Positions 16,423-24,955 of a stretch of DNA of 64,000 bases are shown here, piece by piece. A program made the translations under genes and the position numbers. The stretch's first letter is position 1. Every line of letters starts with the position of its first letter. This DNA comes from an uncultured Prevotella sp. Its GTDB lineage: Bacteria > Bacteroidota > Bacteroidia > Bacteroidales > Bacteroidaceae. The stretch covers positions 1 through 64,000 of the forward strand of contig CALUGQ010000032.1 of assembly GCA_944320235.1 (NCBI GenBank), written 5' to 3'. The notes beneath the pieces were generated by a model. The model saw only the letters and a list, made by a program, of their open reading frames with translations. It had not been told where the DNA came from and ran no database searches.

Positions 16423-17862
16423 TTACAGGATTGTCTTTACGGCCTCAAGCATACCTTTCTCCTGAATGAGGTCAAGATATTGCTTTACGAGTGCATTGAG
16501 CCCCTTGACTTCGTTGAGGTTCTCACTCCAGATGAACGTTGCGCCGAGCACGCCGTCTGTGATTTTCTGAGTGTCACCTGTCGCCCATAGTTCCTTGAGC
16601 AACTCCATAATCTTCGGATCATCATTAGGAACAATCTCTGTGCCGTCCTCACGTTTGCCACCTTTATAATATGTTATGATAGCAGCTAGGCCAAACACGA
16701 GGCCTTTGGGCAGTTCACCTTTACGCTCCAGATAGGTCTTCACTCCTGGCAGGTCGCGTGCGCAGAACTTCGGGAATGAGTTGAGCATGATGCTCGTCAC
16801 TTGATGGTCTACATACGGGTTGTCGAAGCGCTCAAGCACATCCTTTGCAAACTTCTCAAGCTCGTCCATCGGCAGGTCGAGGGTCTGCATGAGCTCGTCG
16901 AACTGTACCTTATGTATGTATTTCCCGATAACTTCGTGATTGCATGCGTCTCGCACGATGTTGACACCACTGAGGAAAGCAACAGGCGAAAGCACGGTGT
17001 GCGGACCGTTGAGCAGTGTTACCTTGCGTTTGTGGTAGGGTTCTTCAGACGGAACGAAAAGCACGTGCAATCCGGCTTTGTCGGCAGGGAACTCGTTTGC
17101 TATTTCTTTAGGAGCCTCGATAACCCACAAGTGGAAGTTCTCGGCTTGAACTACAAGGTTGTCGCGATAGCTGATTTTCTCTTGGATTTCAGCAATTTCC
17201 TTACGCGGGAAGCCCGGTACGATGCGGTCAACGAGCGTAGCATATACACCGCAACTGTTGTCGAACCACTCCTTGAATTCCTTAGGCAGCTTCCATAGCT
17301 CTATGTACTTATTTATGCAATCTTTGAGCACGTGGCCATTGAGGAATATCAGCTCACAGGGGAATATGATGAGACCCTTGGTTGGGTCGCCGTTGAATGT
17401 CTGCCAGCGACGGTAAAGCAACTGTACGAGCTTGCCTGGATACGATGATGCAGGTGCGTCGTCAAGTTTGCAGGTGGGGTCGAAAGCGATTCCGGCCTCA
17501 GTGGTGTTGGAGATGACGAAGCGAATCTCGGGCTGGTCAGCAAGTGCCATGAAAGCCTGGTTCTGTGTATATGGGTTAAGGGCGCGGCTAACAACGTCGA
17601 TGCGCTCAAGAGTATTGACAGGCTGGCCATTTTCACGTCCTTGCAGGTTTACATGATAAAGGCAGTCCTGACCGTTGAGCCAGTCAACCATTCCGTGTTC
17701 GAGGGGCTGCACAATTACAACAGAACCATTGAAATCGGTCTTCTGGTCCATGTTCCAAATAATCCAATCTACGAAAGCGCGAAGAAAATTACCTTCACCA
17801 AATTGAATCACTTTTTCTGGCATTACGCTTTTTGGCGCAAAATGTTTGTTTAATGGCTTCAT
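16423..17862 (-). CDS. uxaB: Tagaturonate reductase (altronate oxidoreductase)
   Basis: A 479-aa member of the mannitol dehydrogenase family that reduces tagaturonate to altronate with NADH in galacturonate breakdown. The Rossmann N-terminus reads VIQFGEGNFLRAFVDW. The C-terminal domain has KVTLLNGPHTVLSPVAFLSG, in which Lys and Asn are the conserved catalytic positions, and FPKFCARDLPGVKTYLE. The other pathway genes (uxaC, uxaA, kdgK, kdgA) are not beside it, so it acts as an orphan here. It has its own promoter and a palindrome upstream that may be an operator. Confidence 0.93.
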   Translation of the reverse strand: MKPLNKHFAPKSVMPEKVIQFGEGNFLRAFVDWIIWNMDQKTDFNGSVVIVQPLEHGMVDWLNGQDCLYHVNLQGRENGQPVNTLERIDVVSRALNPYTQNQAFMALADQPEIRFVISNTTEAGIAFDPTCKLDDAPASSYPGKLVQLLYRRWQTFNGDPTKGLIIFPCELIFLNGHVLKDCINKYIELWKLPKEFKEWFDNSCGVYATLVDRIVPGFPRKEIAEIQEKISYRDNLVVQAENFHLWVIEAPKEIANEFPADKAGLHVLFVPSEEPYHKRKVTLLNGPHTVLSPVAFLSGVNIVRDACNHEVIGKYIHKVQFDELMQTLDLPMDELEKFAKDVLERFDNPYVDHQVTSIMLNSFPKFCARDLPGVKTYLERKGELPKGLVFGLAAIITYYKGGKREDGTEIVPNDDPKIMELLKELWATGDTQKITDGVLGATFIWSENLNEVKGLNALVKQYLDLIQEKGMLEAVKTIL

Positions 17863-17898
17863 AATAATGAATTATAATTTTGTTTTCAATGTTTATTG

Positions 17899-17930
17899 CA
17901 AAGATACTGCGTTTTTTGCAATTTGACAAA
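17899..17930 (-). promoter_or_regulatory. Promoter of uxaB
   Basis: On the minus strand TTTG at 17930-17927, a 20-base spacer and TATCTTTG at 17906-17899 form a full Bacteroidetes promoter. The start of transcription would be about 30 bases before the ATG. Confidence 0.75.
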
Positions 17931-17949
17931 TAATTGTGGCTTAATTTAT

Positions 17950-17967
17950 AACGTAAACCTTTACGTT
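17950..17967. promoter_or_regulatory. 18-bp palindrome upstream of uxaB, candidate operator
   Basis: AACGTAAA-CC-TTTACGTT is a perfect inverted repeat with 8-base arms. It lies 20 bases upstream of the uxaB TTTG element. The size and AT-flanked symmetry resemble operators of LacI-type sugar regulators, although the centre is CC rather than CG. Confidence 0.45.
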
Positions 17968-17970
17968 TGC

Positions 17971-18550
17971 AAAAGTTCATGTTTCAGGAGATGAGCGTCA
18001 TTTTTGTTGCACGTAATATAAAATGTAACAATGGATGGTTGGTATGTGTGTTTATGTGGTTTTTGTCGTGACTAAAACTTTACTGATGGTACTATTGGAG
18101 TGCGTATGGCATGGATTGGTTTGCAGAATGTGCCGTTTTTCTTTGCAAAACGGTACATTTTGAGCGCAAATATGGCACATCTTGATTGCTGTTAGCGAAT
18201 TTGTCATAAATGGTTGTTTTCCTGATAGTTACATACCTTGCGATATTACATGACAAAAGCTTTACAAAATTAAGATGGGAAAAGCTTCTTTAAATATCAA
18301 TATGCTTTTCTTTTCCCTTTGGCAGATATTGCTTGCTTATAATTCCAGGTGAATGATAATGGGAAGATGAGGCTCTTTTCTGTATTGAACATAATGAATT
18401 TGAGGGGGTGCCAGTCATCACTTCATGCCCACCAGCAAAGATTATAAGTTTATAGAATACTGGAATTATAGAATGCCATGAAAATTGAACAAAATATAAC
18501 CAAAGAACCTAAAAAAAACTCTTTTAGACTACACTTTACAATTAATTTGT
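17971..18550. other. Long intergenic region between uxaB and dapA
   Basis: No gene is seen. An imperfect inverted repeat at 18127-18159 is listed separately. A pair of 11-base inverted repeats, TATAATTCCAG (18338-18348) and CTGGAATTATA (18460-18470), is separated by 111 bases. Direct repeats TATAGAAT occur at 18451 and 18467. The function of this region is unknown. Confidence 0.5.
18127..18159. repeat. Inverted repeat, 13-base arms
   Basis: AATGTGCCGTTTT (18127-18139) and AAAACGGTACATT (18147-18159) pair with one mismatch around a 7-base loop. It is about 265 bases from uxaB and 430 from dapA, so it is not an obvious operator or terminator of either. Confidence 0.6.
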
Positions 18551-18551
18551 G

Positions 18552-18559
18552 TAATTTTG
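18552..18559 (+). promoter_or_regulatory. -7 element of dapA
   Basis: TAATTTTG followed by C lies 31 bases before the dapA ATG at 18591. No TTTG at the standard spacing was found. Confidence 0.5.
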
Positions 18560-18590
18560 CGCTTACAAACTTAGAATAACCAACATTATT

Positions 18591-19478
18591 ATGGTTCGCA
18601 ATATTTTTAAAGGGTTAGGCATAGCCTTGATAACACCATTCAATGAGGATGGCTCGGTTGATTATGCTTCTTTGGTAAGATTGATTAGATATCAATTGGA
18701 TAACGGGGCCGATTTCTTTTGCATTCTGGCGACAACAGGTGAGACACCATGTCTCACATCTACTGAGAAGCAAAAAATAAAGGAACTCGTTGTTGAGACC
18801 GTAGGAGGAAAGGTTCCAATACTAATGGGGCATGGTGGTAATAACACGGCTGTAGTTGTTGAGGAATTGAAAAAGGCAGATTTGAAAGGCATATCTGGCA
18901 TATTGAGCGTTTGCCCGTATTACAACAAACCGACGCAGCAAGGACTTTACCTTCATTTCAAGGCCATAGCCGAAGCTACTGCGCTTCCTGTTGTACTTTA
19001 TAATGTTCCCGGGCGGACTGGCGTGAACATGACCGCAGAGACTACGGTCAGGCTGGCTCGCGACTGTAAGAATATCGTAGCAATAAAAGAAGCAAGTGGA
19101 AGCTTGGAGCAAGTGGACGAAATTATAAAAAACAAGCCGGCTGACTTTGACGTAATTAGTGGTGATGACGCTTTGACATTTCCAATGATATCATGTGGGG
19201 CTGTAGGAGTAATCAGTGTCATCGGAAATGCATTGCCAAAAGAATTCTCAAGGATGATTAGGCTGGAATTCAATGGAGAATACAATGCGGCCAGGGAGAT
19301 TCACCATTGCTTTACTGACTTGTTCAGCCTGCTGTTCGTTGATGGGAATCCTGCTGGCGTCAAAGCTATGTTGCATGAAATGGGGATGATTGAGAACGTA
19401 TTAAGACTTCCACTTGTACCAACTCGCATATCAACATTGAAGAAGTTAAGTGACATCATGAAAGAATTGAAATTGTGA
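18591..19478 (+). CDS. dapA: 4-hydroxy-tetrahydrodipicolinate synthase
   Basis: A 295-aa TIM-barrel lyase that condenses pyruvate and aspartate semialdehyde, the first step of the lysine/diaminopimelate branch. The Schiff-base Lys is in NIVAIKEASG, the catalytic Tyr in LPVVLYNVPGRTG and the Thr-Thr pair in ATTGETPCL. GISGILSVCPYYNKPTQ is also diagnostic. It is a single gene with its own terminator. Confidence 0.96.
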   Translation: MVRNIFKGLGIALITPFNEDGSVDYASLVRLIRYQLDNGADFFCILATTGETPCLTSTEKQKIKELVVETVGGKVPILMGHGGNNTAVVVEELKKADLKGISGILSVCPYYNKPTQQGLYLHFKAIAEATALPVVLYNVPGRTGVNMTAETTVRLARDCKNIVAIKEASGSLEQVDEIIKNKPADFDVISGDDALTFPMISCGAVGVISVIGNALPKEFSRMIRLEFNGEYNAAREIHHCFTDLFSLLFVDGNPAGVKAMLHEMGMIENVLRLPLVPTRISTLKKLSDIMKELKL

Positions 19479-19515
19479 TGCCGAGGGTGGGGCAAATGTT
19501 ACTTTGGAACAAGAG

Positions 19516-19572
19516 AATCGCTGTATGGTGTACTTATTATGAAGTAACCATGCAGCGATTATAGTTTGTTTA
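19516..19572 (+). terminator. Terminator of dapA
   Basis: A long hairpin starts with AATCGCTG at 19516 and ends with CAGCGATT at 19560. The inner stems are ATGGT/ACCAT and TACTT/AAGTA around a 6-nt loop, followed by ATAGTTTGTTTAT. Confidence 0.75.
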
Positions 19573-19808
19573 TATTCCAATAACGTATTTGACAGGAAAC
19601 TTGATAAACATTGTATTTTTGATTTGCCAATGAGTGGTTCTGCTTCAATAATCGCGCCCGTCTCTATCTACATCCATTTAACACGAATCGCATTAGACTT
19701 CAGACCGGCATGAGCGTATAAGCAAGTGAATAGCAATATCTACCCATAAACGGCGCATGAGCGATGCTGGGTTAAGACGCCCAAACACACAACTGTCAGC
19801 AGAATGGA
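19573..19808. other. Intergenic region after the dapA terminator
   Basis: Between the dapA terminator and the convergent T9SS plug gene I see no gene or clear structured element. Confidence 0.5.
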
Positions 19809-21089
19809 TTATAACCCGATTGATGTTCCAAATGCATTTTCGCTGCTGAATTCAACCTGCCTGTACCCAACAAGCCTCCATGTCCTTTCTCCAGTTCCCT
19901 TGTAGTATATATATGCTTGGTATCTGTTTTCTGTCTGGTAAAAGCTTCCTTCCGTTGGTGCCAATGTCATGTTGCCATTAGCATCAACGGCAACAAACCT
20001 ATATGAGTAATAACCTTGCTTCTGAAGTATGGCGGCGTTGTAAGTTGCATCAGTTTTATCATATTCCATGCGATATATGTTGTGGTCGCCATAAGTGGCC
20101 CAATTGCCATACACGGCAAGTGTAAGCTCCGAAAGTTCAGGCGATTTCAGTTTGTAGTGTACATATACATAGTCGCACGTATAGTCGTTGTCGATGTTGT
20201 CACTGTTACGAATATAAAACGCTCCATTGGCATCTTCATCATATAGGTAGTTCTTGCGAGGCTCGGCCACAAAAGGGTAGGCATTATAATTATGTCCATC
20301 CCAACTTATTCGCTCAATGCCCATTGTTGGATGGCTTAATGCCAAGACCTCAAATTTTCGGTACTCATTTCCTGCATTGAATATTAGTTCACGATTGTGT
20401 TCCCAGCGCATGCCTTTGTGATTCACGATATTTGGTTTTACATTAATTTTTGAACTTTCATGACAGTTGTTCTGAATGACAACGGTGCTGATTTGTTCTT
20501 CCCTGTTTGTAATGTTGATAGGGCCATAATTTAGCGTCATAGACAGTTGTTGGTGACTGTCATTTAGGTCAATGTCTGTATTTGAAGTTACAGCCAAACC
20601 GACAGACATGATAGGTTCAACCACCATGAACTCTGCAGTGAGCACAATTTGGCCATCATTGTCTTCATCATATATTGTTAGCCTGTAGTTGCCGCTCATC
20701 TTTAATCGACATTCTTCGTTTGGAATTTGCAGTTTATAATGAGTATAAAGCACAGTAGTGTTTATAGAATTCTGATAGTCTTCAATCGGGTTGTTATTGA
20801 ATCCTTCGATGTAGTCACTTTCAAAAAGTTCGTCAGACACAGACCAATCTGCCTCACAATGCTCTATCTTATATACAAAGCGATGATAGTCATGCGACAT
20901 TTCGTCAAAACTGATGTTAAGGACATCGGTGCTATTGAGTTTCATGACAGGAGGTGAAAGCCAGTCTTGGTTTACTACAACTTGGAGTGTCTTAATAGTA
21001 GGAACATATATCGTTTGCCTACCGTAGGCATGACAAAGGGTAGTTGCCAAAGCCAAAAATAAACCTAACATTATTTTTTTCATGAACAT
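19809..21089 (-). CDS. Type IX secretion system plug protein (DUF5103)
   Basis: A 426-aa secreted protein with a signal peptide (MKKIMLGLFLALATTLCHA, from the second Met). The rest fits DUF5103, the plug of the SprA/Sov translocon: TLQVVVNQDWLSPPVMKLNSTDVLNISFDE near the start and YVHYKLKSPELSELTLAVYGNW, QKQGYYSYRFVAVDANG and RYQAYIYYKGTGERTWRLVGYRQ near the end. The plug closes the translocon pore when no substrate is in transit. ATG codons at 21089 and 21083 are both possible. No other T9SS gene lies in the window. Confidence 0.88.
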   Translation of the reverse strand: MFMKKIMLGLFLALATTLCHAYGRQTIYVPTIKTLQVVVNQDWLSPPVMKLNSTDVLNISFDEMSHDYHRFVYKIEHCEADWSVSDELFESDYIEGFNNNPIEDYQNSINTTVLYTHYKLQIPNEECRLKMSGNYRLTIYDEDNDGQIVLTAEFMVVEPIMSVGLAVTSNTDIDLNDSHQQLSMTLNYGPINITNREEQISTVVIQNNCHESSKINVKPNIVNHKGMRWEHNRELIFNAGNEYRKFEVLALSHPTMGIERISWDGHNYNAYPFVAEPRKNYLYDEDANGAFYIRNSDNIDNDYTCDYVYVHYKLKSPELSELTLAVYGNWATYGDHNIYRMEYDKTDATYNAAILQKQGYYSYRFVAVDANGNMTLAPTEGSFYQTENRYQAYIYYKGTGERTWRLVGYRQVEFSSENAFGTSIGL

Positions 21090-21179
21090 TTTCCCCGAAT
21101 GAGTTGTTGGCTACAGGTTGGATGTATAATATGGATTAATGTTACCTTGATAGCAGACAAGGCGTTGGGATAAATTAAA

Positions 21180-21260
21180 CTCCCCAAAGTTCTGCTTATT
21201 GGTTATAGTATATTTAAGGTATTTCCTTGTCAACTATATTGAGGCTGGAACTTTGGGGAG
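21180..21260 (-). terminator. Cruciform-like terminator of the gal operon
   Basis: CTCCCCAAAGTTC (21180-21192) pairs perfectly with GAACTTTGGGGAG (21248-21260). The 55-nt loop itself contains TATAGT/ACTATA. On the minus strand it follows the galK stop by about 30 bases and is followed by TTTAATTTA. Confidence 0.65.
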
Positions 21261-21291
21261 CCGTAGAAATGTCAGACTGTATATTCAGTGA

Positions 21292-22452
21292 TTAGCAGAT
21301 TTTTCGTGCTCCATCGCTAATGACAACATCATACACCTTAGGAGCATGGCCGAACTTTGCAGAATATTTTGCCTTTGCATCTTCAATGAATTTGTCATAT
21401 AGCTCGTCCTTAACAAGATTGATTGTGCAGCCACCAAAGCCACCGCCCATTATACGGCTGCCGGTCACTCCATTTTCTTTTGCAATGTCATTCAGGAAAT
21501 CCAGTTCTTCACAAGAAACCTCGTATTCTTTAGATAAACCATAATGTGTTTCATACATTTTCTGGCCTACCGTTTCATAGTCACCTGCATTAAGAGCATC
21601 ACAAACTTCCAGGACGCGATCTTTCTCTCCCAGGACAAATTTAGCACGGCGATAATCTTCATCGCCTACTTCAGCTTTTACTTCTTCAAGTTGTTCCCAT
21701 GTGCAATCACGCAATGTCTCAAATTTTGCTTCTGAATGTTTTGCTGCGATGTGTCTCACTACATTCTCGCAACTGTTGCGACGGTCATTGTATGGAGAAC
21801 CGGCTAACTCATGTTTTACGACAGAGTCAAGCAAAACCAATTTATATCCTACAGGATTGAATGGGAAGTATTCAAACTCTCTACTGCGGCAATCCAGGCG
21901 CATCAAGCATCCGGCCTTTCCAAATACACTTGCAAATTGATCCATGATGCCACAATTGACTCCACAATAATTGTGCTCTGTTGCCTGACCTGCCAACACC
22001 ATGTCCCATTTGCTCACTTTGTTGTCGCCGAATATGTCGTTTAGGGCGAATGCATAGCAACTTTCCAGGGCGGCTGATGATGACATTCCAGCACCAAGTG
22101 GAACATCGCCAGCAAAAGCAGTATTGAAGCCTTTCACATCTACCCCCAATTTCCGCATTTCCTGGACAATGCCGTAAATATAGCGTGCCCAACTTGCGCG
22201 TGGCCCAACAGGATCGTCTACTTTGAATTCAACACGGTCTTTCAAGTCGATTGAATAAGCCATGATTGTGTTCAAACCATTGGGGCGTATTTCGCACATA
22301 ATCCCTTTGTCTACAGCACCAGGAAAAACGAAGCCACCGTTATAGTCTGTGTGTTCGCCAATTAAGTTGATGCGCCCTGGCGATGCATATATACTTCCTT
22401 CTTTACCATCAAAATGCTTGATGAATCGACTTCTTACAAATTCTATGTCCAT
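21292..22452 (-). CDS. galK: Galactokinase
   Basis: A 386-aa GHMP kinase that phosphorylates galactose at C1, the entry to the Leloir pathway. The signature GRINLIGEHTDYNGGFVFPG is at 25-45, the ATP-binding PLGAGMSSSAALE is near 120, and the C-terminal motif GSRIMGGGFGGCTI is present. It is last in the galM-gluP-galK operon, 29 bases after the permease gene. galT and galE are not in the window. Confidence 0.97.
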   Translation of the reverse strand: MDIEFVRSRFIKHFDGKEGSIYASPGRINLIGEHTDYNGGFVFPGAVDKGIMCEIRPNGLNTIMAYSIDLKDRVEFKVDDPVGPRASWARYIYGIVQEMRKLGVDVKGFNTAFAGDVPLGAGMSSSAALESCYAFALNDIFGDNKVSKWDMVLAGQATEHNYCGVNCGIMDQFASVFGKAGCLMRLDCRSREFEYFPFNPVGYKLVLLDSVVKHELAGSPYNDRRNSCENVVRHIAAKHSEAKFETLRDCTWEQLEEVKAEVGDEDYRRAKFVLGEKDRVLEVCDALNAGDYETVGQKMYETHYGLSKEYEVSCEELDFLNDIAKENGVTGSRIMGGGFGGCTINLVKDELYDKFIEDAKAKYSAKFGHAPKVYDVVISDGARKIC

Positions 22453-22481
22453 AGTCTTTATAGTATTTAGAGTTATTGATG

Positions 22482-23723
22482 TTAATTCTTGCTAAGTCCA
22501 ACTTTGCTACCCCAATTGCAGAACCATAGCACATAAGCATAATAAATAAACATCATGCAAATGGCTACGCCCACACCCAGTGCCGGTGTGTCAACAACCA
22601 CTCCCATTATTGGAGTGAGCGTTGCAGCACCTATTACACCAAGGTTTATGATGCCAGATGCTGCTTTTGTATGTGGGCCAAGCTCTTGCAACCCAAGATT
22701 AAAGATAAGTGGCCACATTACGGAGTGGAACAATCCGGCTGCCAGCATTGAATACACGGCCGCCATACCTGACAAGAAGAATGAAATGCCTACACATGCA
22801 GCACCACAAATCAAGCATACAGTCAGTATTGCACGTGGCTGGAATTTGCTTAGTACAGCTGCACCTACAAAGCGTCCGACCATCATTCCGCCCCAATAGA
22901 GCCAAAGGTAGTCTGTTGCTTGACCTGGCAATTGTTTATTAGCTTCAAAATATCCTGTAAGCATTGAAGGTATGCCTATCTCCAAGCCCATATACATGAA
23001 TATGGCCAATGCCCCAAGCCAGACATGTGGGTACTTGAATACGCTGCTTTTGTATTGTCTTTCTTCGCCAGAAGCTTCTGCGGCTTGTTCCTCTTCATTA
23101 ATATTTGGCAATTTGAGGAAGAAGAGTATTGCACAGAGCACTAACGTAAATACTCCAAGTCCGAGGTAGGGCATAGGAATATCACCCGGTACGGCGCTTT
23201 TGGCATCTTTACCATTAAGTATTACTGATAGAATGAATATCGGTGCAACAGTTGTGGCAACAGAGTTTAACGCTTGGCTAAGAGTCATGCGGAATGCTCC
23301 CTTTTCCTGTGAACCAAGTACCATCACATATGGATTGGCCACGAGTTGCAGCATTACAATGCCTAATGCAACAATAAACATACATCCGAGGAACATCCAA
23401 TAGGTAGTGCTAACATTGCCGTCTAGGTTTCCACTGATGCAAAGGTAGTTGATTATAAAGCCGACGCCAACAACAGCCAAGCCAAGTACAAGCGTTGATT
23501 TATAGCCAATCTTGCTCATCATAAAACCGAATGGGATGGACATGATGTAAGCTCCGTAAAATGCAGAGTTTACCAATTGGCTCTGGAAGTTGTTTAGTTG
23601 GAATGCGTTCTTGCAGAACTCAATCATGGAATTGTTCATGGTCGTGATGAATCCTATGAGGAAGCAGACGATGAACACAACTATTAATGCGAACGTATAG
23701 TTCGGTCTTTGGTTTTGGTCCAT
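22482..23723 (-). CDS. gluP: Glucose/galactose MFS permease (FucP family)
   Basis: A 413-aa, 12-span major facilitator. Markers of the FucP/GluP subfamily are FALIVVFIVCFLIGFITTMNN at the start, QSQLVNSAFYGAYIMSIPFGFMMSKIGYK, and QLVANPYVMVLGSQEKGAFRMTLSQALNS. It brings galactose or glucose into the cytoplasm, probably by proton symport. It sits between aldose 1-epimerase and galactokinase, which supports galactose as a substrate. Confidence 0.92.
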   Translation of the reverse strand: MDQNQRPNYTFALIVVFIVCFLIGFITTMNNSMIEFCKNAFQLNNFQSQLVNSAFYGAYIMSIPFGFMMSKIGYKSTLVLGLAVVGVGFIINYLCISGNLDGNVSTTYWMFLGCMFIVALGIVMLQLVANPYVMVLGSQEKGAFRMTLSQALNSVATTVAPIFILSVILNGKDAKSAVPGDIPMPYLGLGVFTLVLCAILFFLKLPNINEEEQAAEASGEERQYKSSVFKYPHVWLGALAIFMYMGLEIGIPSMLTGYFEANKQLPGQATDYLWLYWGGMMVGRFVGAAVLSKFQPRAILTVCLICGAACVGISFFLSGMAAVYSMLAAGLFHSVMWPLIFNLGLQELGPHTKAASGIINLGVIGAATLTPIMGVVVDTPALGVGVAICMMFIYYAYVLWFCNWGSKVGLSKN

Positions 23724-23760
23724 TTTGATTTAATGATAATCTTATTTGCTATATTTGTTT

Positions 23761-24852
23761 CTATTTCTCAACTCCAAACTTATATATAGTCTTTTGCTTG
23801 TACTGCTCACCTGGTTCTAGTATCACTGATGGGAAGTATGGGTGGTTCGGCGTATCGGGGAAGTGCTGGCATTCAAAGCATATTGCACTTCTGCGGGGGA
23901 ATGTTGCGCCATTCTGCCCAGTATAGCCATCAGCCCAATTGTCTGTGTAAACTTGTACACCTGGTTCTGTTGTATATACTTCCATTGTACGCCCACTCAC
24001 CGGTTCTTTAATCTTGGCCGCAAAGCTAAGCTCGCCTTCTTCTTTTTTGTTCAATACAAAACAATGGTCATAACCAGCCCCATGCTTTATTTGCTCGTCA
24101 TCTGCATCAATGTCCTTGCCGATTTCTTTTGGTACCTTGAAATCGAATGGCGTGCCTTTGACGAAGCGAATTTCACCTGTTGGTATGGAAGTCTCGTCAA
24201 TTGGCAAGTAATAATCAGCGTTTATTTCGCAAATTAGGTTGTCAATTGTTGGAGTTGGATTGGATATTCCTGCCAAACTAAAGAAACCGTGATGCGTTAG
24301 GTTCATAACTGTCTTTTTATTAGTGCAAGCAAGATATTCAAGCACTAATTCATTGTCATCGGTAAAAGTGAATTCAACGGTCACTCTGAATTCCCCAGTG
24401 AATCCTTCTTCACCATAGGCAGAGACATAATGCAAGGCAAGTGAACGTGGACTCATTTGCCTTGCATCCCATACTCTTGCATGGAAACCGGTAGGGCCGC
24501 CGTGTAGGGCGTTGGGGCCATTGTTGATTGCTAACTGATATTCTTTTTTGTTAAGCGTAAACTGACCTCTACATATACGATTGCCGTATCTCCCGATTAA
24601 TGTTGACAAAAAAGGCTCCGGACTATTGATAACGTCTTGAATGTTGTCGTGCCCTTGGATGACGTTGGCAACATTGCCGTTTTTGTCAGGAACCATTATT
24701 GCAACGATTGCACCTCCATAGTTGGTTATGGCAACTTCGTATCCTTTACTGTTTTTAAGTATGTACAAGTCAGTCTTTTTCCCATTTATTGTGGTCTGAA
24801 AATCTTTACGATTCAAACCACACAAAACCACGTTTTCTGTTGTGTTCGTCAT
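23761..24852 (-). CDS. galM: Aldose 1-epimerase (mutarotase)
   Basis: A 363-aa cytoplasmic enzyme (no signal peptide) that interconverts alpha and beta anomers of aldoses so that GalK receives alpha-galactose. The hallmarks are GRYGNRICRGQFTLNKKEYQL, NGPNALHGGPTGFHARVW, NLTHHGFFSLAG with the conserved His, and ECQHFPDTPNHPYFPSVILEPGE with the catalytic Glu. It is the first gene of the galactose operon and carries its promoter. Confidence 0.96.
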   Translation of the reverse strand: MTNTTENVVLCGLNRKDFQTTINGKKTDLYILKNSKGYEVAITNYGGAIVAIMVPDKNGNVANVIQGHDNIQDVINSPEPFLSTLIGRYGNRICRGQFTLNKKEYQLAINNGPNALHGGPTGFHARVWDARQMSPRSLALHYVSAYGEEGFTGEFRVTVEFTFTDDNELVLEYLACTNKKTVMNLTHHGFFSLAGISNPTPTIDNLICEINADYYLPIDETSIPTGEIRFVKGTPFDFKVPKEIGKDIDADDEQIKHGAGYDHCFVLNKKEEGELSFAAKIKEPVSGRTMEVYTTEPGVQVYTDNWADGYTGQNGATFPRRSAICFECQHFPDTPNHPYFPSVILEPGEQYKQKTIYKFGVEK

Positions 24853-24883
24853 AATTCATTGTTTTTAGTTACTGTATCTCTTG

Positions 24884-24915
24884 CAAAGTAACCGAAAAAA
24901 AACGGAATTGACAAA
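24884..24915 (-). promoter_or_regulatory. Promoter of the galM-gluP-galK operon
   Basis: On the minus strand TTTG at 24915-24912, a 20-base spacer and TTACTTTG at 24891-24884. The second base of the -7 element deviates from the consensus. Confidence 0.6.
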
Positions 24916-24955
24916 TTAAACACAAAAAAAATGTTTGCCCTACTGTTAAAAACAA

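Noticed and set aside
22555-22942. Plus-strand frames opposite the sugar permease
   Set aside because: Shadows of the strongly supported minus-strand gluP gene.
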